Of a stretch of 64,000 bases of DNA, positions 38,950 through 47,684 are shown one piece after another (the first letter of the stretch is position 1; every line of letters begins with the position of its first letter). Made by a program: the position numbers and the translations under genes. The DNA is from Magnetococcus marinus MC-1 (lineage in GTDB: Bacteria; Pseudomonadota; Magnetococcia; Magnetococcales; Magnetococcaceae): contig NC_008576.1 of NCBI RefSeq assembly GCF_000014865.1, forward strand, positions 3,129,501-3,193,500, given 5' to 3'. The notes below the pieces were generated by a model. That model was not told the DNA's origin, did not search any database, and saw only the letters and a program-made list of their open reading frames with translations.

Positions 38950-40731
38950 TTAAAAAGCCTGCCCAATACTTAAATAGATTTGAAAGGGATCATCCACACC
39001 CTGCCGTTGTTTGGTGGGGAGCCCTAAATCAAAACGGAAAGGCCCCATGGGTGAAGCGTAGCGCAAACCCAGCCCCACCCCCACCAGCGGGTCGGCTGAG
39101 CCATCGGGTACGGCGGAGGCATAAGCACGCCCGGCATCCACAAAGCCCACCAACCCCAATTTATCCATCATCCGGTAGCGCACTTCGCTATTGAGCACCA
39201 ACATAGAACGCCCACCGATGGGCAGCAGCTTACTATCCAACGGGCCAGCCAGTTGATGGCCATAACCGCGAATGGTACCGCCGCCCCCGGCATAAAAGCG
39301 CTTGTCCACGGGGATATCCTCATACGGCGCCCCCATGGCCATCCCCAGTTGCAGGCGGCTGGCCAGCACCAACCGAGGCTGCTCCTGCAACTGCCAATAA
39401 CCACTGGCATTGCCGGTAAATTTAAGATAGTTGGAGGTAAAGCCATAGAGCTTGATAACCGGTGTCAGCTCCAAGGTGGTACGGTAGCCACGCACCGCAT
39501 CCAAGGGGTCATCGGTGGCATCGGCACTAATCCCAACCGGCAGACTTAGCGTTGCGTAGCTCTCTTTTTTGTTACTGCTCAGATCCTTCAATGAGGCCAT
39601 CCCCAAATCAGCACCAAAAGAGAGGTCATAAGGTTGACGCCAGGGCCAGAGCAGGTGCCCCTCTAGATTGACCCCCAAACGGTCATAGGCCTCCTCTTGC
39701 GCCCGTTCTAGACTGCTGGCCAAGCGCATGGTACGACGCCGTTCACCAAAGTCTGGTTTGCTTAATTCGGCCTTGAGGAGTTGTTGATCGCTGCTCAGCT
39801 TGGTGGATAGATTTAACCCCTCCCCGGCCCCAAAATAGTTACGATGTTCCCACTCGGCATGCAGCTGTGGTCCACGGTCCGAATGCCAGCCTCCCCCCGC
39901 GCGTACCGTGCGATGGGCTTTTTCTCCCAGAGTGATGAGGGGGGACCATAAGCCTTGAGGGTTGGCTTCTCGTGGTAGCGTAATGCGCACCTGCCGGAAT
40001 AGACCGGTGCTTACAAAAGCCTGCCGCAACTCGGCGATACGTTGAGGGTGATAACGGGTGCCAGAGGGCCACGGCACACGGCGTTGCAAAAACGCTGCAT
40101 CGACGGTTTCACCCCCCTCCCTTTGCGGGCTACCCAGTGTTACCAGCGGCCCGGTTTCGATTTGAAATGTCACGTCCAAGCTATGGCTTTGGGGCTGTAC
40201 CCACGCCTCCCGCGAGAGGGCACGGGCAAAGGGATAACCCTGTTCGCGGGTCTGCTCCAACAGCGCCGCTTCGGCATCCAAAATGGTGCGCGACAAGGCA
40301 GCAGCACCGGGGCTTAAACCCAATTTTTCCAGTGACGGCGGGATAAAATCGGGGGTCGCCGGTTCAGCCATAATTTTGAGTACCCCCAACTGATACAGGG
40401 GACCGGGGCTAACCTTAAAGCGCACCCCATAGGGAGGGGCCGCTTCGGCGATGGGGAGTAGCGCCACCTGGGCATCAAAATAGCCACGAGAGCGCATCGC
40501 CTCCTCCAGCGGCAACAGATCTTTACGTGCGCGCTGGGCCAGCAGAAAAGGACTTGGTGGGGGTTGATCTTGACGCGCCACCGTATCAGAAACCTGTTGC
40601 AACAATCTCTGCAACGGCCCCTCTTCGGCAATACCTGTAAAGACGACCTTATAGACGGCCTCACCCTCGGCCTGAACGGAAAGCGGCAGGCCAAGCAGCA
40701 GCAATAAAAGCATACCTGAGAATAGACGCAT
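38950..40731 (-). CDS. tamA: Outer-membrane assembly protein TamA (Omp85 family)
   Basis: 593 residues from the ATG at 40731 (MRLFSGML), which gives a clean signal peptide ending SVQA; an ATG four codons upstream is possible. Three POTRA domains cover about 25-250, and the C-terminal half is a 16-stranded Omp85 barrel with the FYAGGGGTIRGYGHQ motif (the L6 loop RGY signature) and a terminal aromatic strand ending QAF. It forms the outer-membrane part of the TAM complex with TamB, encoded immediately after. It lies 60 bp after msrQ on the same strand. Confidence 0.95.
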   Translation of the reverse strand: MRLFSGMLLLLLLGLPLSVQAEGEAVYKVVFTGIAEEGPLQRLLQQVSDTVARQDQPPPSPFLLAQRARKDLLPLEEAMRSRGYFDAQVALLPIAEAAPPYGVRFKVSPGPLYQLGVLKIMAEPATPDFIPPSLEKLGLSPGAAALSRTILDAEAALLEQTREQGYPFARALSREAWVQPQSHSLDVTFQIETGPLVTLGSPQREGGETVDAAFLQRRVPWPSGTRYHPQRIAELRQAFVSTGLFRQVRITLPREANPQGLWSPLITLGEKAHRTVRAGGGWHSDRGPQLHAEWEHRNYFGAGEGLNLSTKLSSDQQLLKAELSKPDFGERRRTMRLASSLERAQEEAYDRLGVNLEGHLLWPWRQPYDLSFGADLGMASLKDLSSNKKESYATLSLPVGISADATDDPLDAVRGYRTTLELTPVIKLYGFTSNYLKFTGNASGYWQLQEQPRLVLASRLQLGMAMGAPYEDIPVDKRFYAGGGGTIRGYGHQLAGPLDSKLLPIGGRSMLVLNSEVRYRMMDKLGLVGFVDAGRAYASAVPDGSADPLVGVGLGLRYASPMGPFRFDLGLPTKQRQGVDDPFQIYLSIGQAF

Positions 40732-40791
40732 GAAAAAATCCAACCCAAAAGTCGTTTACGCCCCGACCAACACGGCACAGGGGTACCGACA

Positions 40792-41406
40792 TTATGTCAC
40801 ACTTTTGCCACCCTGGTTGCCCACAAAGTGGCCGCGTGCCAAGTGTAACACACGGTAGCCCAACAGCAATGCCACAAGGACGGTCATTTGATAGGCAAAG
40901 CGATAATCTGCCTTGGTCAACCAGTAGAGGTGCAGCAAGGCCATGGGGGCAATCAGATAGATTAACCGATGCAACCGCTTCCAGCGCCGCCCGCCCAATT
41001 GGCGCACCATGGCGTTATTGGAGGTCAGTGCCAAAGGCAGCATAAGCAGCAAGGTTGCCACCCCCATGGTAATAAAGGGGCGTTTAAGAATATCTTTCCA
41101 GATGGCCGCACCATCAAAAAATTGATCCACCCCCACATAGAGCAGCAGGTGTAGCAGGCCATAACCAAAACAGGCCACCCCCAGGGGACGCCGAAAGGAG
41201 CCCAAGGGTTTAAGGTGGAACAGACGAAGGAGCGGTGTCACCGCCAAAGTCGCCAGCAGGAGATAGAGGCTCCAGCGACCGCTGGCGCGAATAACCGCCT
41301 CAATGGGGTTGGCCCCCAAACGATTATCCAGCAGCTGCTGCCCATACCACAGCAGCGGCACAAGCGACAGAGCCATAAGCAGCAGGCGGGCACGCTTCCA
41401 ACTCAA
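40792..41406 (-). CDS. msrQ: MsrQ, heme-binding membrane subunit of periplasmic methionine sulfoxide reductase
   Basis: 204 residues with about six membrane helices and the ferric-reductase-like fold of YedZ/MsrQ. Conserved His residues for b-type heme are visible in YGLLHLLLYVG, RRWKRLHRLIYL and MALLHLYW. It passes quinone-derived electrons to MsrP, encoded 11 bp upstream in the same unit. Length and topology are normal. Confidence 0.94.
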   Translation of the reverse strand: MSWKRARLLLMALSLVPLLWYGQQLLDNRLGANPIEAVIRASGRWSLYLLLATLAVTPLLRLFHLKPLGSFRRPLGVACFGYGLLHLLLYVGVDQFFDGAAIWKDILKRPFITMGVATLLLMLPLALTSNNAMVRQLGGRRWKRLHRLIYLIAPMALLHLYWLTKADYRFAYQMTVLVALLLGYRVLHLARGHFVGNQGGKSVT

Positions 41407-41417
41407 GAGGGGTATCC

Positions 41418-42371
41418 TTAAAAATGCACCGACAGGTCCATGCCTTGATAGAGCCCCGCCACATAGTCACCATAACCATTGAACGGCAAGGTTTTACGCT
41501 TGAAAAACTCACCAATACGGCGCTCTTTTGCTTGGCTCCAGCGGGGATGATCCACATCGGGATTAACATTGGCATAGAAGCCATACTCTTGGGGCGCATG
41601 GCGGTTCCAAGCGGTGGGGGGCTGCTCTTCGGTAAGCCGTATGGTGACAATAGACTTAATACTCTTAAAACCATATTTCCACGGCACCACCAGACGCAGG
41701 GGGGCACCATTTTGGTTGGGCAAGGCATGACCGTAGAGCCCCACCGCCATCAAGCTCAAGGGATTCATGGCTTCATCCATGCGCAGCCCTTCAGCATAGG
41801 GCCAGTGGATGATGTCATGTTTTTGCCCCTTTAAGGTAGTGGGATCATAGAGGGTCTCAAAGGCCACATATTTTGCGCGACTGGTGGGCTCAAAGCGCTT
41901 GAGCAGGTCCGCCAGCGGAAAACCCAACCACGGCACCACCATGGACCACGCCTCCACACAGCGCAGACGGTAGATGCGCTCTTCGAGGGGATGGGGTTTG
42001 AGCAGCGCCTCTAGGCTGAGGGTACCGGGTTTGGCCACCTCGCCCTCAATGGTGACGGACCACGGGTCGCTACGCAACCAGTGGGCATGTTTGGCCGGAT
42101 CACCCTTGCCCGTGCCCAGCTCATAAAAGTTGCAATAGTCACTGACATCCTGGTAGGGGGTCAGCGCTTCGTCGGGGGCAAACGCCGCATTTTTATCATG
42201 CTGCAAGGGCTTGCCTGTCGGGCTGGGGCTGGCCCAGGTGGGCGAGGCCCCCAGGGTTAATGCCGCGACACTGGCCGCAGAGCCTTTTATGAAACGCCGA
42301 CGGTTAAGATAGAGCTGAGGGTCGGTCACATCCCTATCTTTAAGATCCGCTTGCCAGCTTTTGTTTGCCAT
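41418..42371 (-). CDS. msrP: MsrP, molybdenum-dependent protein-methionine-sulfoxide reductase
   Basis: 317 residues from the ATG at 42371 ([10 protein letters not shown]). A Tat signal peptide is visible ([20 protein letters not shown]), as expected for a folded molybdopterin enzyme exported to the periplasm. The Mo-ligating Cys lies in [15 protein letters not shown]. The C-terminal half shows the conserved [12 protein letters not shown] and [11 protein letters not shown] blocks. The enzyme repairs oxidised methionines in envelope proteins with electrons from MsrQ. The msrP-msrQ-tamA-tamB order places envelope repair and outer-membrane assembly in one apparent unit. Confidence 0.95.
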   Translation of the reverse strand: MANKSWQADLKDRDVTDPQLYLNRRRFIKGSAASVAALTLGASPTWASPSPTGKPLQHDKNAAFAPDEALTPYQDVSDYCNFYELGTGKGDPAKHAHWLRSDPWSVTIEGEVAKPGTLSLEALLKPHPLEERIYRLRCVEAWSMVVPWLGFPLADLLKRFEPTSRAKYVAFETLYDPTTLKGQKHDIIHWPYAEGLRMDEAMNPLSLMAVGLYGHALPNQNGAPLRLVVPWKYGFKSIKSIVTIRLTEEQPPTAWNRHAPQEYGFYANVNPDVDHPRWSQAKERRIGEFFKRKTLPFNGYGDYVAGLYQGMDLSVHF

Positions 42372-42570
42372 AGCGCACCTACTTAAAACCAAAATAAGCC
42401 ATTAACTAAAGAGTCTTCAGGTTGGAGTCACGCGCCAGCCAGATGTTCCATGCCAACCAAGTAAAGCCAAGATAAGTAGAGACCAGCCGCTCTCCCCGCT
42501 CATCGCCCGCAGGACCGCAACCCATGCCAACAGGCCATCCCCCGCTGTGCAAGGCCACACCCGCAACGGC

Positions 42571-43575
42571 CTAGCAGATGCGTGGTAGAGGATCATCCTC
42601 CAGTTCCAGCAACAGGCGCTCTCCCCCCAAGTGGGTCTCCACAATGGCCTGTTTAGGGCCTGTTTCAAACACCCCCACAATGGCCGCCTCGGGCGCACCG
42701 GCTGCACTCAGCTGGGCCAGCACCGCCTGGGCCTGAGCCGCCGCCACGACCACCACCACCCGCCCCTCACAGGCCAAATAATAGGGATCATAGCCCACAA
42801 TATCACACACCGCCCGTACCGGCTCCCGCACCGGGAGCTGAGAGGCCCACAAACGCACCTGCAAACCGCTGGCTTGGGCCAACTCATGGGCGACCGTGGC
42901 GATGCCACCCCGGGTTGGATCCCGCATAAAACGCACCCCAGGCATGGCCCGCAACACGCGGGTCAGGGGCCAGACCGATGCGGCGTCCGAACGCAGGTCC
43001 CCACGCAGACCAAAGGCTTCCCGCGCCAACATCACCGCCGTGCCATGATCCCCCACCGGACCACTCACCAGGATGGCGTCACCAGCCTGGATCAAATCCA
43101 TGGAGAGCTTCACACCAGCAGGTCGCACCCCAATACCCGCCGTCGCCAAATAGACCCCGCCCCCTTCACCCCGGCGCAAGATCTTGGTATCCCCCGCCAC
43201 AATGCGTACCCCAGCCTCCCGCGCGGCAGCCGCCATGGCAGCCACCAACCGCCGCAACAAGGCAACCTCGGTGCCCTCCTCGATAAAAGCGTTTAGGGTC
43301 AAACTCACCGGGTCGGCCCCCGCCACCGCCAGATCGTTCACCGTGCCGTGTACCGCCAACGAACCGATATTGCCCCCAGGAAACTCCAACGGCTGCACCG
43401 TAAAACCATCGGTGGTGGTCAGCAGCTCTCCGGCAAAGGGCAACCGCACCGGCGCGGCGTCCAGTTGGGTATCGGGTCCCACATCCCCCAAGCCCTGGGC
43501 AAACACCTCGCGAATCAGCTCACGCATAAACCGCCCACCATTACCGTGGGCCAATAAAATATGACTGTGCTCCAT
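42571..43575 (-). CDS. hypE: Hydrogenase maturation protein HypE
   Basis: 334 residues. The PurM-like fold shows LLAHGNGGRFMRELI near the start, GELLTTTDGFTVQPLEFPGG, GDTKILRRGEGGG and MRDPTRGGIAT. The C-terminus is PRIC, whose terminal Cys receives the carbamoyl group from HypF and is dehydrated to thiocyanate, the source of the CN ligands of the [NiFe] site. It follows hypD by 88 bp. HypF is not in this window. Confidence 0.97.
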   Translation of the reverse strand: MEHSHILLAHGNGGRFMRELIREVFAQGLGDVGPDTQLDAAPVRLPFAGELLTTTDGFTVQPLEFPGGNIGSLAVHGTVNDLAVAGADPVSLTLNAFIEEGTEVALLRRLVAAMAAAAREAGVRIVAGDTKILRRGEGGGVYLATAGIGVRPAGVKLSMDLIQAGDAILVSGPVGDHGTAVMLAREAFGLRGDLRSDAASVWPLTRVLRAMPGVRFMRDPTRGGIATVAHELAQASGLQVRLWASQLPVREPVRAVCDIVGYDPYYLACEGRVVVVVAAAQAQAVLAQLSAAGAPEAAIVGVFETGPKQAIVETHLGGERLLLELEDDPLPRIC

Positions 43576-43663
43576 GCATCCACTCCTTGCCGCCGCGCCG
43601 TCACGGACCTCCCCGGCTGGTCGCCATCCTAACCCGGCCAGCCTGCCCCATTATGCTCTCTGC

Positions 43664-44746
43664 CTACTTTCTGACACCACCGCTCCACCAAATGCGGCAC
43701 GCCCCTTCGTCGGAGACCATACAGGGCCCCACCGGTGTACGGGGCGTGCAAGCGGTCTGATAAAGACGGCACGCCACCGGCTCCAGTTTGCCCATCACCA
43801 CACGGGCACAATCACAGCCGGGGGGCATTTGCTCATCCCCTTCATCCTGGCATTGATGGGGAAAACGGCGCCGGGCATCCCACCCGCCATACGCCTCACT
43901 TATGGCATAACCCGAGGCGGGAATGGTGCCCACCCCGCGCCATGGGGCATCCACCACCTCAAACACCTGCTGCAAAATCTGTTTTGCGAAGGGGTTACCC
44001 CCGGCCCGAACCACCTCGGCATAGCAGTTGTCCAGCATGGGCTGACCGCTGCTCACCTGACGCAGCACCGAATAGAAGGCCGCCAACAGCGAATCGGGCA
44101 AAAAACCCGCAACCGCTGTGGCTATGCCGTGGTGTTGCCAAACAAAATCCCACTCCTCCGGCCCCATCACGGTGGCCACATGGCCCGGTGCCACCAAGGC
44201 ATCAAAGCCCGGCGTACCACTCTCCAACAACAGCGACACCGCAGGCCAGGTTAGTCGCCCGGCCAACCACACCGTCAAGTTATCCGGCGGCTGCTGGGCA
44301 AGCATGGCCGCCACCGGGGCCATGGTGGTCTCAAACCCCGCCGCGAAAAACACCACCTGCCGCTGGGGGTTCTGCTGGGCCAAGGCGACCGCCTCCATGG
44401 GCGAGGCCACCGGGCGAATGTCCGCACCGCTGGCGTGCGCCTGTTCCAAAGAGCGCACCTCGGCCCGCCCCCGGTTGATGGGCACCCGCAGCATGTCCCC
44501 AAAAGCGCACACCAGCGCACCATCCTCCAACCCCAGCCGGATAGCCGCATGGATATCCCCCTCGGGACAGATACAGACCGGGCAACCCGGCCCCGGCACC
44601 AACCGTACATAGTCCGGCAACACCCCCCGCAAACCGGCCATGGTGATGGAGCGCTCATGCCCCCCACAGACGTTCATAATCGCCACCCGCCCCGCCGGGC
44701 GCGGCAGCTGTTGCAGCTTTTCCAACCACACCTTGGCCTGCATCAT
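43664..44746 (-). CDS. hypD: Hydrogenase maturation protein HypD
   Basis: 360 residues. The scaffold motifs NVCGGHE, GPGCPVCICPEGDI and GFETT are present, and the C-terminal 4Fe-4S ligand region has the expected Cys set (GCDCARVVMG, ACRLYQTACTPR, GPCMVSDEGAC). HypD with HypC holds the Fe(CN)2CO unit before transfer to the large subunit. Its ATG overlaps the hypB stop by one base, so translation is coupled. Confidence 0.97.
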   Translation of the reverse strand: MMQAKVWLEKLQQLPRPAGRVAIMNVCGGHERSITMAGLRGVLPDYVRLVPGPGCPVCICPEGDIHAAIRLGLEDGALVCAFGDMLRVPINRGRAEVRSLEQAHASGADIRPVASPMEAVALAQQNPQRQVVFFAAGFETTMAPVAAMLAQQPPDNLTVWLAGRLTWPAVSLLLESGTPGFDALVAPGHVATVMGPEEWDFVWQHHGIATAVAGFLPDSLLAAFYSVLRQVSSGQPMLDNCYAEVVRAGGNPFAKQILQQVFEVVDAPWRGVGTIPASGYAISEAYGGWDARRRFPHQCQDEGDEQMPPGCDCARVVMGKLEPVACRLYQTACTPRTPVGPCMVSDEGACRIWWSGGVRK

Positions 44747-45672
44747 TACCCTTCACCCCGGTGGTGGGCATGGGCATCAGCATGGTGGTGGGCACCATCG
44801 TGGTCATGGTGGTGGTGCTCACCATCGTGGTCATGGTGGTGGGCACCATCGTGGTCATGGTGGTGGGCACCATCGTGGTCATGGTGGTGGTGCTCACCAT
44901 TGTGGTCATGGTGGTGGTGATACCCACCCTGGGGTTGATCTACCAAGCGGGCCCGCTGGGCGTGCATGGCCTGGCGCAGCCAATCGAACCATGCCTGCAT
45001 ACCCACCCCTTTACGGGCGGAGATCGGCAACACCGGCGCACCATTGGCTAAGGCACGTAGATTTTTCTCTGCCGCCACAGGATCAAAATCCTCCAGCACC
45101 GCCAACAGGTCACATTTGCTCAGCAGCAGCAGCTCGGCCTGCCGAAACATGACGGGATATTTACTGGGTTTATCATCCCCCTCCGTGACCGACAGCAACA
45201 CCACATCATGATGGTGCCCCAGATCAAACCCCGCCGGACAGACCAAATTGCCCACATTTTCCACAAAAATCAGGTCCAGCTGGGTTAAATCCAGTTCATG
45301 CAGCGCATCATGCACCATAGCTGCATCCAGGTGGCAGGCGTTGCCCGTAGTGATCTGGACCGCAGGCACCCCTTGGGCGCGGATGCGCTGGGCATCGTTT
45401 TCGGTCTCCAGGTCCCCCTCCACCACCGCCATGCGAAACTCATCTTTTAGCGCCACAATGGTGGCCTCCAGCAGCGCCGTCTTGCCCGACCCCGGCGAGG
45501 ACATCAGGTTGACCGCCAACACCCCATGGCGATCAAAATGGAGCCGGTTATGGGCCGCACGCCGGTCATTGTTGGCCATTAAGCCCGCCATCACCGCTAC
45601 GGTTTCGGTGGCGTGCTGCCCATCTGCCTCTGTGGTGCCGGGGGTGAGGTTGCATCCGCAGGTATCACACAT
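44746..45672 (-). CDS. hypB: Hydrogenase nickel-incorporation GTPase HypB with C-terminal histidine-rich tail
   Basis: 308 residues. The N-terminal nickel motif CDTCGC is followed by a Walker A P-loop (SSPGSGKTALLE), EGDLETENDAQRI, the metal/dimer segment (TGNACHLDA), DLIFVENVGNLVCPA and SKCDLLA. Unusually, the histidine-rich stretch sits at the C-terminus (about 255-308): repeats of eight or nine residues such as EHHHHDHDG and AHHHDHDG. In most His-rich HypB proteins this tract is near the N-terminus. It likely stores or buffers nickel. The tail is encoded by a tandem DNA repeat (44793-44920). It overlaps hypA (TAATG) and hypD. Confidence 0.97.
   Translation of the reverse strand: MCDTCGCNLTPGTTEADGQHATETVAVMAGLMANNDRRAAHNRLHFDRHGVLAVNLMSSPGSGKTALLEATIVALKDEFRMAVVEGDLETENDAQRIRAQGVPAVQITTGNACHLDAAMVHDALHELDLTQLDLIFVENVGNLVCPAGFDLGHHHDVVLLSVTEGDDKPSKYPVMFRQAELLLLSKCDLLAVLEDFDPVAAEKNLRALANGAPVLPISARKGVGMQAWFDWLRQAMHAQRARLVDQPQGGYHHHHDHNGEHHHHDHDGAHHHDHDGAHHHDHDGEHHHHDHDGAHHHADAHAHHRGEG
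44793..44920 (-). repeat. Tandem repeat of 24/27-bp units inside hypB
   Basis: Units start at 44793 (27 bp), 44820 (24), 44844 (24), 44868 (27) and a last diverged copy at 44895. Each contains CACCATCGTGGTCATGGTGG on the plus strand and encodes one His/Asp-rich peptide unit in hypB. All lengths are multiples of three, so copy-number change would keep the frame. Confidence 0.9.
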
Positions 45673-46064
45673 TAAGCTTCACCTTGTCTGGTTGTTGCCG
45701 CCGTTGCACAGGGGGTATCCTCCCGCTCTAGCTCTAAAGAGGACATGATCAATTCATCACCACTGGCCACCCGCGTCTGCCATCCACCACACGCGGGGCA
45801 GAGCAGGCGGTTGGCAGGCACCTCACCCTGGGCACCGCAGCTATGGCACACCACCACCACCGCTGCCCGCTCCGTCACCAGTTCAGCCCCCTCAGCCACA
45901 CTGCCCGCCGCCGCCACGCTAAAAGCCGCACGGATCAGCTCAGGCTCAGCCCCACTCAAGGGGCCAATCTGGAGCACAATGCGGATCACCCGGTTGGCTT
46001 GATTCTCGCGGGCGACCCGCTCCACTTGGTCCAACAATCCGTAACAGAGAGAGAGCTCATGCAT
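45672..46064 (-). CDS. hypA: Hydrogenase nickel-incorporation protein HypA
   Basis: 130 residues from the ATG at 46064 (MHELSLCYG), the universal HypA start; its first His is the nickel ligand. The zinc domain has two CxxC knuckles (CHSC and CPAC). HypA hands nickel with HypB to the large-subunit precursor. It overlaps hypC by 8 bp and hypB by one base. The C-terminal tail is somewhat longer than in E. coli HypA and carries one extra Cys. Confidence 0.96.
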   Translation of the reverse strand: MHELSLCYGLLDQVERVARENQANRVIRIVLQIGPLSGAEPELIRAAFSVAAAGSVAEGAELVTERAAVVVVCHSCGAQGEVPANRLLCPACGGWQTRVASGDELIMSSLELEREDTPCATAATTRQGEA

Positions 46065-46320
46065 GATCTGACCCGGCATCCTGCTGTGTTTGGGCATCCA
46101 TGGCGGCAAGCGTCTCATCCAACAGCTCCCAAGTCGTGCGGGCCTCGGCGGCACTCATTTTTTGGATGGCATACCCCACATGCACCATCACATGATCGCC
46201 CGGCTCAATGTGTTCATGTTGCACCATGAACAGACTCACCTCACGGGTGATCCCTTTGGCGCTGCACTGGGCGATATAGCCCTCCACGCTGGTCACTTCC
46301 ATGGGAATCCCCAAACACAT
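46057..46320 (-). CDS. hypC: Hydrogenase maturation chaperone HypC
   Basis: 87 residues starting MCLGIPMEV, where Cys2 is the essential residue that binds iron and the large-subunit precursor. The beta-barrel core includes HEHIEPGDHVMVHVGYAIQKM, typical of the family. It is the first gene of hypC-hypA-hypB-hypD-hypE. A paralogue lies at 58460 beside the uptake hydrogenase, so the two may serve different enzymes or steps. Confidence 0.96.
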   Translation of the reverse strand: MCLGIPMEVTSVEGYIAQCSAKGITREVSLFMVQHEHIEPGDHVMVHVGYAIQKMSAAEARTTWELLDETLAAMDAQTQQDAGSDHA

Positions 46321-46694
46321 GGAACAGGCTCCTTCAATAGTGGTTAAAACACCCGATTAAAACGCAACACGGGCAAACGATGGCGCGCCATCACCCCTGC
46401 AAAAACAGTATGCCAAGCGACCCTTGGGCGCAAATCGTTTTTTTACTTTATCCAATAAAAACTTAGACATTCACCCCATCTATACCCAGGGTTTGTGTCC
46501 AGCATGGACCCTCCGTACACTCCCCTAGCAGGAGCCGCAAGGGGCTCTTGAATACAAAAAAAAATTTATGCGCTCAATCACTTTACCAGCGACGATTGTA
46601 TGGTAAGGTTAAAGACGCGCTTGTCACGACTGAGACCCTTATGGCAGAACAGCCGATACCCTGACAGGGTGTCGCCAATAGGATAACCCAATCC
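46321..46694. other. Divergent promoter region between hypC and the carbonic anhydrase gene
   Basis: 374 bp. Visible structures are an inverted repeat TTACCA/TGGTAA (46583-46606) near the carbonic anhydrase start and GAGCC/GGCTC (46530-46545) beside a poly-A run. No sigma-54 box with correct spacing was found on the hypC side. A sequence resembling one has two extra bases. Confidence 0.4.
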
Positions 46695-47351
46695 ATGTGC
46701 AAAACCCCCATTTCCAATTTTTTAACCCAGCTCAAACAGGGCCACCAACAGTTTTTACGCGATGAACTGCCCAACCATTTAGCCCTGTTCCAACGGTTAA
46801 GCGCCGAGGGGCAAAATCCACGGGCGGCGGTAGTGGCCTGCTCCGACAGCCGCATCCACCCCAATATGATCACCCAATCCAGCCCCGGTGAGCTCTTTAT
46901 TATTCGCAATGTCGCCAACCTCGTGCCCCCCCACGATCCCGATGGTGGCTACCATGGCACCAGTGCTGCGCTGGAGTATGCAGTGCGTGTGCTCAATGTA
47001 GAGGCCATTATTATTTTGGGTCATAGCTGTTGCGGTGGGGTGCGGGCACTCTCCCAGGATTGCTGCGAAAAGGTCGGCGCCGATGGCAGTGACTTTATTG
47101 GCAAATGGATGGAGATCGCCTGGAACGATGCGCATGTGCAACAGTTGGCCCTAACCGCCGCCAAAACCGGCCAACACCGCCCCCTAGAAGAGCGCATGGT
47201 TACACTCTCCATCCATAATTTACGGGGCTTTCCCTTTATTCACCAACGGGAAACCGCCGGTACTTTGGAACTGATCGGGCTCTATTTTAATATCGCCGAG
47301 GGGCGTCTCTACCGATACGAACCCAGCATTGACGCCTTTGAACCCCTCTAA
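46695..47351 (+). CDS. Beta-class carbonic anhydrase
   Basis: 218 residues. Zinc ligands are C49 in ACSDSR, with the Asp-Arg catalytic dyad, then H110 and C113 in HSCCGG. FIIRNVANLVPP and the SAALEYAV helix match the plant/bacterial beta class. It interconverts CO2 and bicarbonate, probably to supply bicarbonate or CO2 for carbon fixation in a hydrogen-oxidising lifestyle, though that link is inference. It is divergent from hypC and convergent with the chemoreceptor gene. Confidence 0.96.
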   Translation: MCKTPISNFLTQLKQGHQQFLRDELPNHLALFQRLSAEGQNPRAAVVACSDSRIHPNMITQSSPGELFIIRNVANLVPPHDPDGGYHGTSAALEYAVRVLNVEAIIILGHSCCGGVRALSQDCCEKVGADGSDFIGKWMEIAWNDAHVQQLALTAAKTGQHRPLEERMVTLSIHNLRGFPFIHQRETAGTLELIGLYFNIAEGRLYRYEPSIDAFEPL

Positions 47352-47684
47352 GCCCATGCGCCTGGGACAAGGCCATTATCCCAGCGCAGTGGGCCGCCCC
47401 ATTGGGCTGCAACATGAGCGTTAATCCCCGCTCCACCGGCTCTAGTGAGACGCTCTCCCCAAAGCCCTTTCGAGTATATAAATGGTTATCTATTATAAAA
47501 ATTTATATTTTTAACCTATTTATTATATATTCAAGCTATTCCATTTTATTGTCAAATAAGCACCCTTTCACGCGGCACCAAACCCGCTCACTTCCCCAGC
47601 CCACAATAAAAGACCGGTTGATGTTTGCGCCACCTACCGGCCTCTCCATCCCATCACCCTCACCGCAGCGTTAACGGGTGCAAG
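47352..47684. other. AT-rich gap between convergent genes
   Basis: 333 bp between two stops. The stretch 47473-47565 is strikingly AT-rich (TATATAAAT, TTATTATATATTC) inside a GC-rich region. A small open frame here could encode one hydrophobic helix but has no ribosome binding site. I see no gene or clear terminator. Confidence 0.4.

Noticed and set aside
42417-42707. Open frame overlapping the end of hypE
   Set aside because: It runs through hypE in another frame and has a Trp/Arg-rich composition typical of shadow frames.
44793-44920. Regular repeats that might suggest a CRISPR array
   Set aside because: The units are directly adjacent, without unique spacers, and encode the HypB histidine tail.
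44655-44927. Open frame with Met/Thr repeats in the hyp region
   Set aside because: It is an out-of-frame minus-strand reading of the hypB tandem repeat; the hypB frame explains the DNA.
46400-46425. Sigma-54-like sequence upstream of hypC (minus strand TGGCATACTGTTTTTGCA)
   Set aside because: The GG and GC elements are two bases too far apart, and sigma-54 spacing is strict.
47402-47674. Possible small membrane protein in the AT-rich gap
   Set aside because: The hydrophobic stretch comes from AT-rich codons; no usable start site precedes it.
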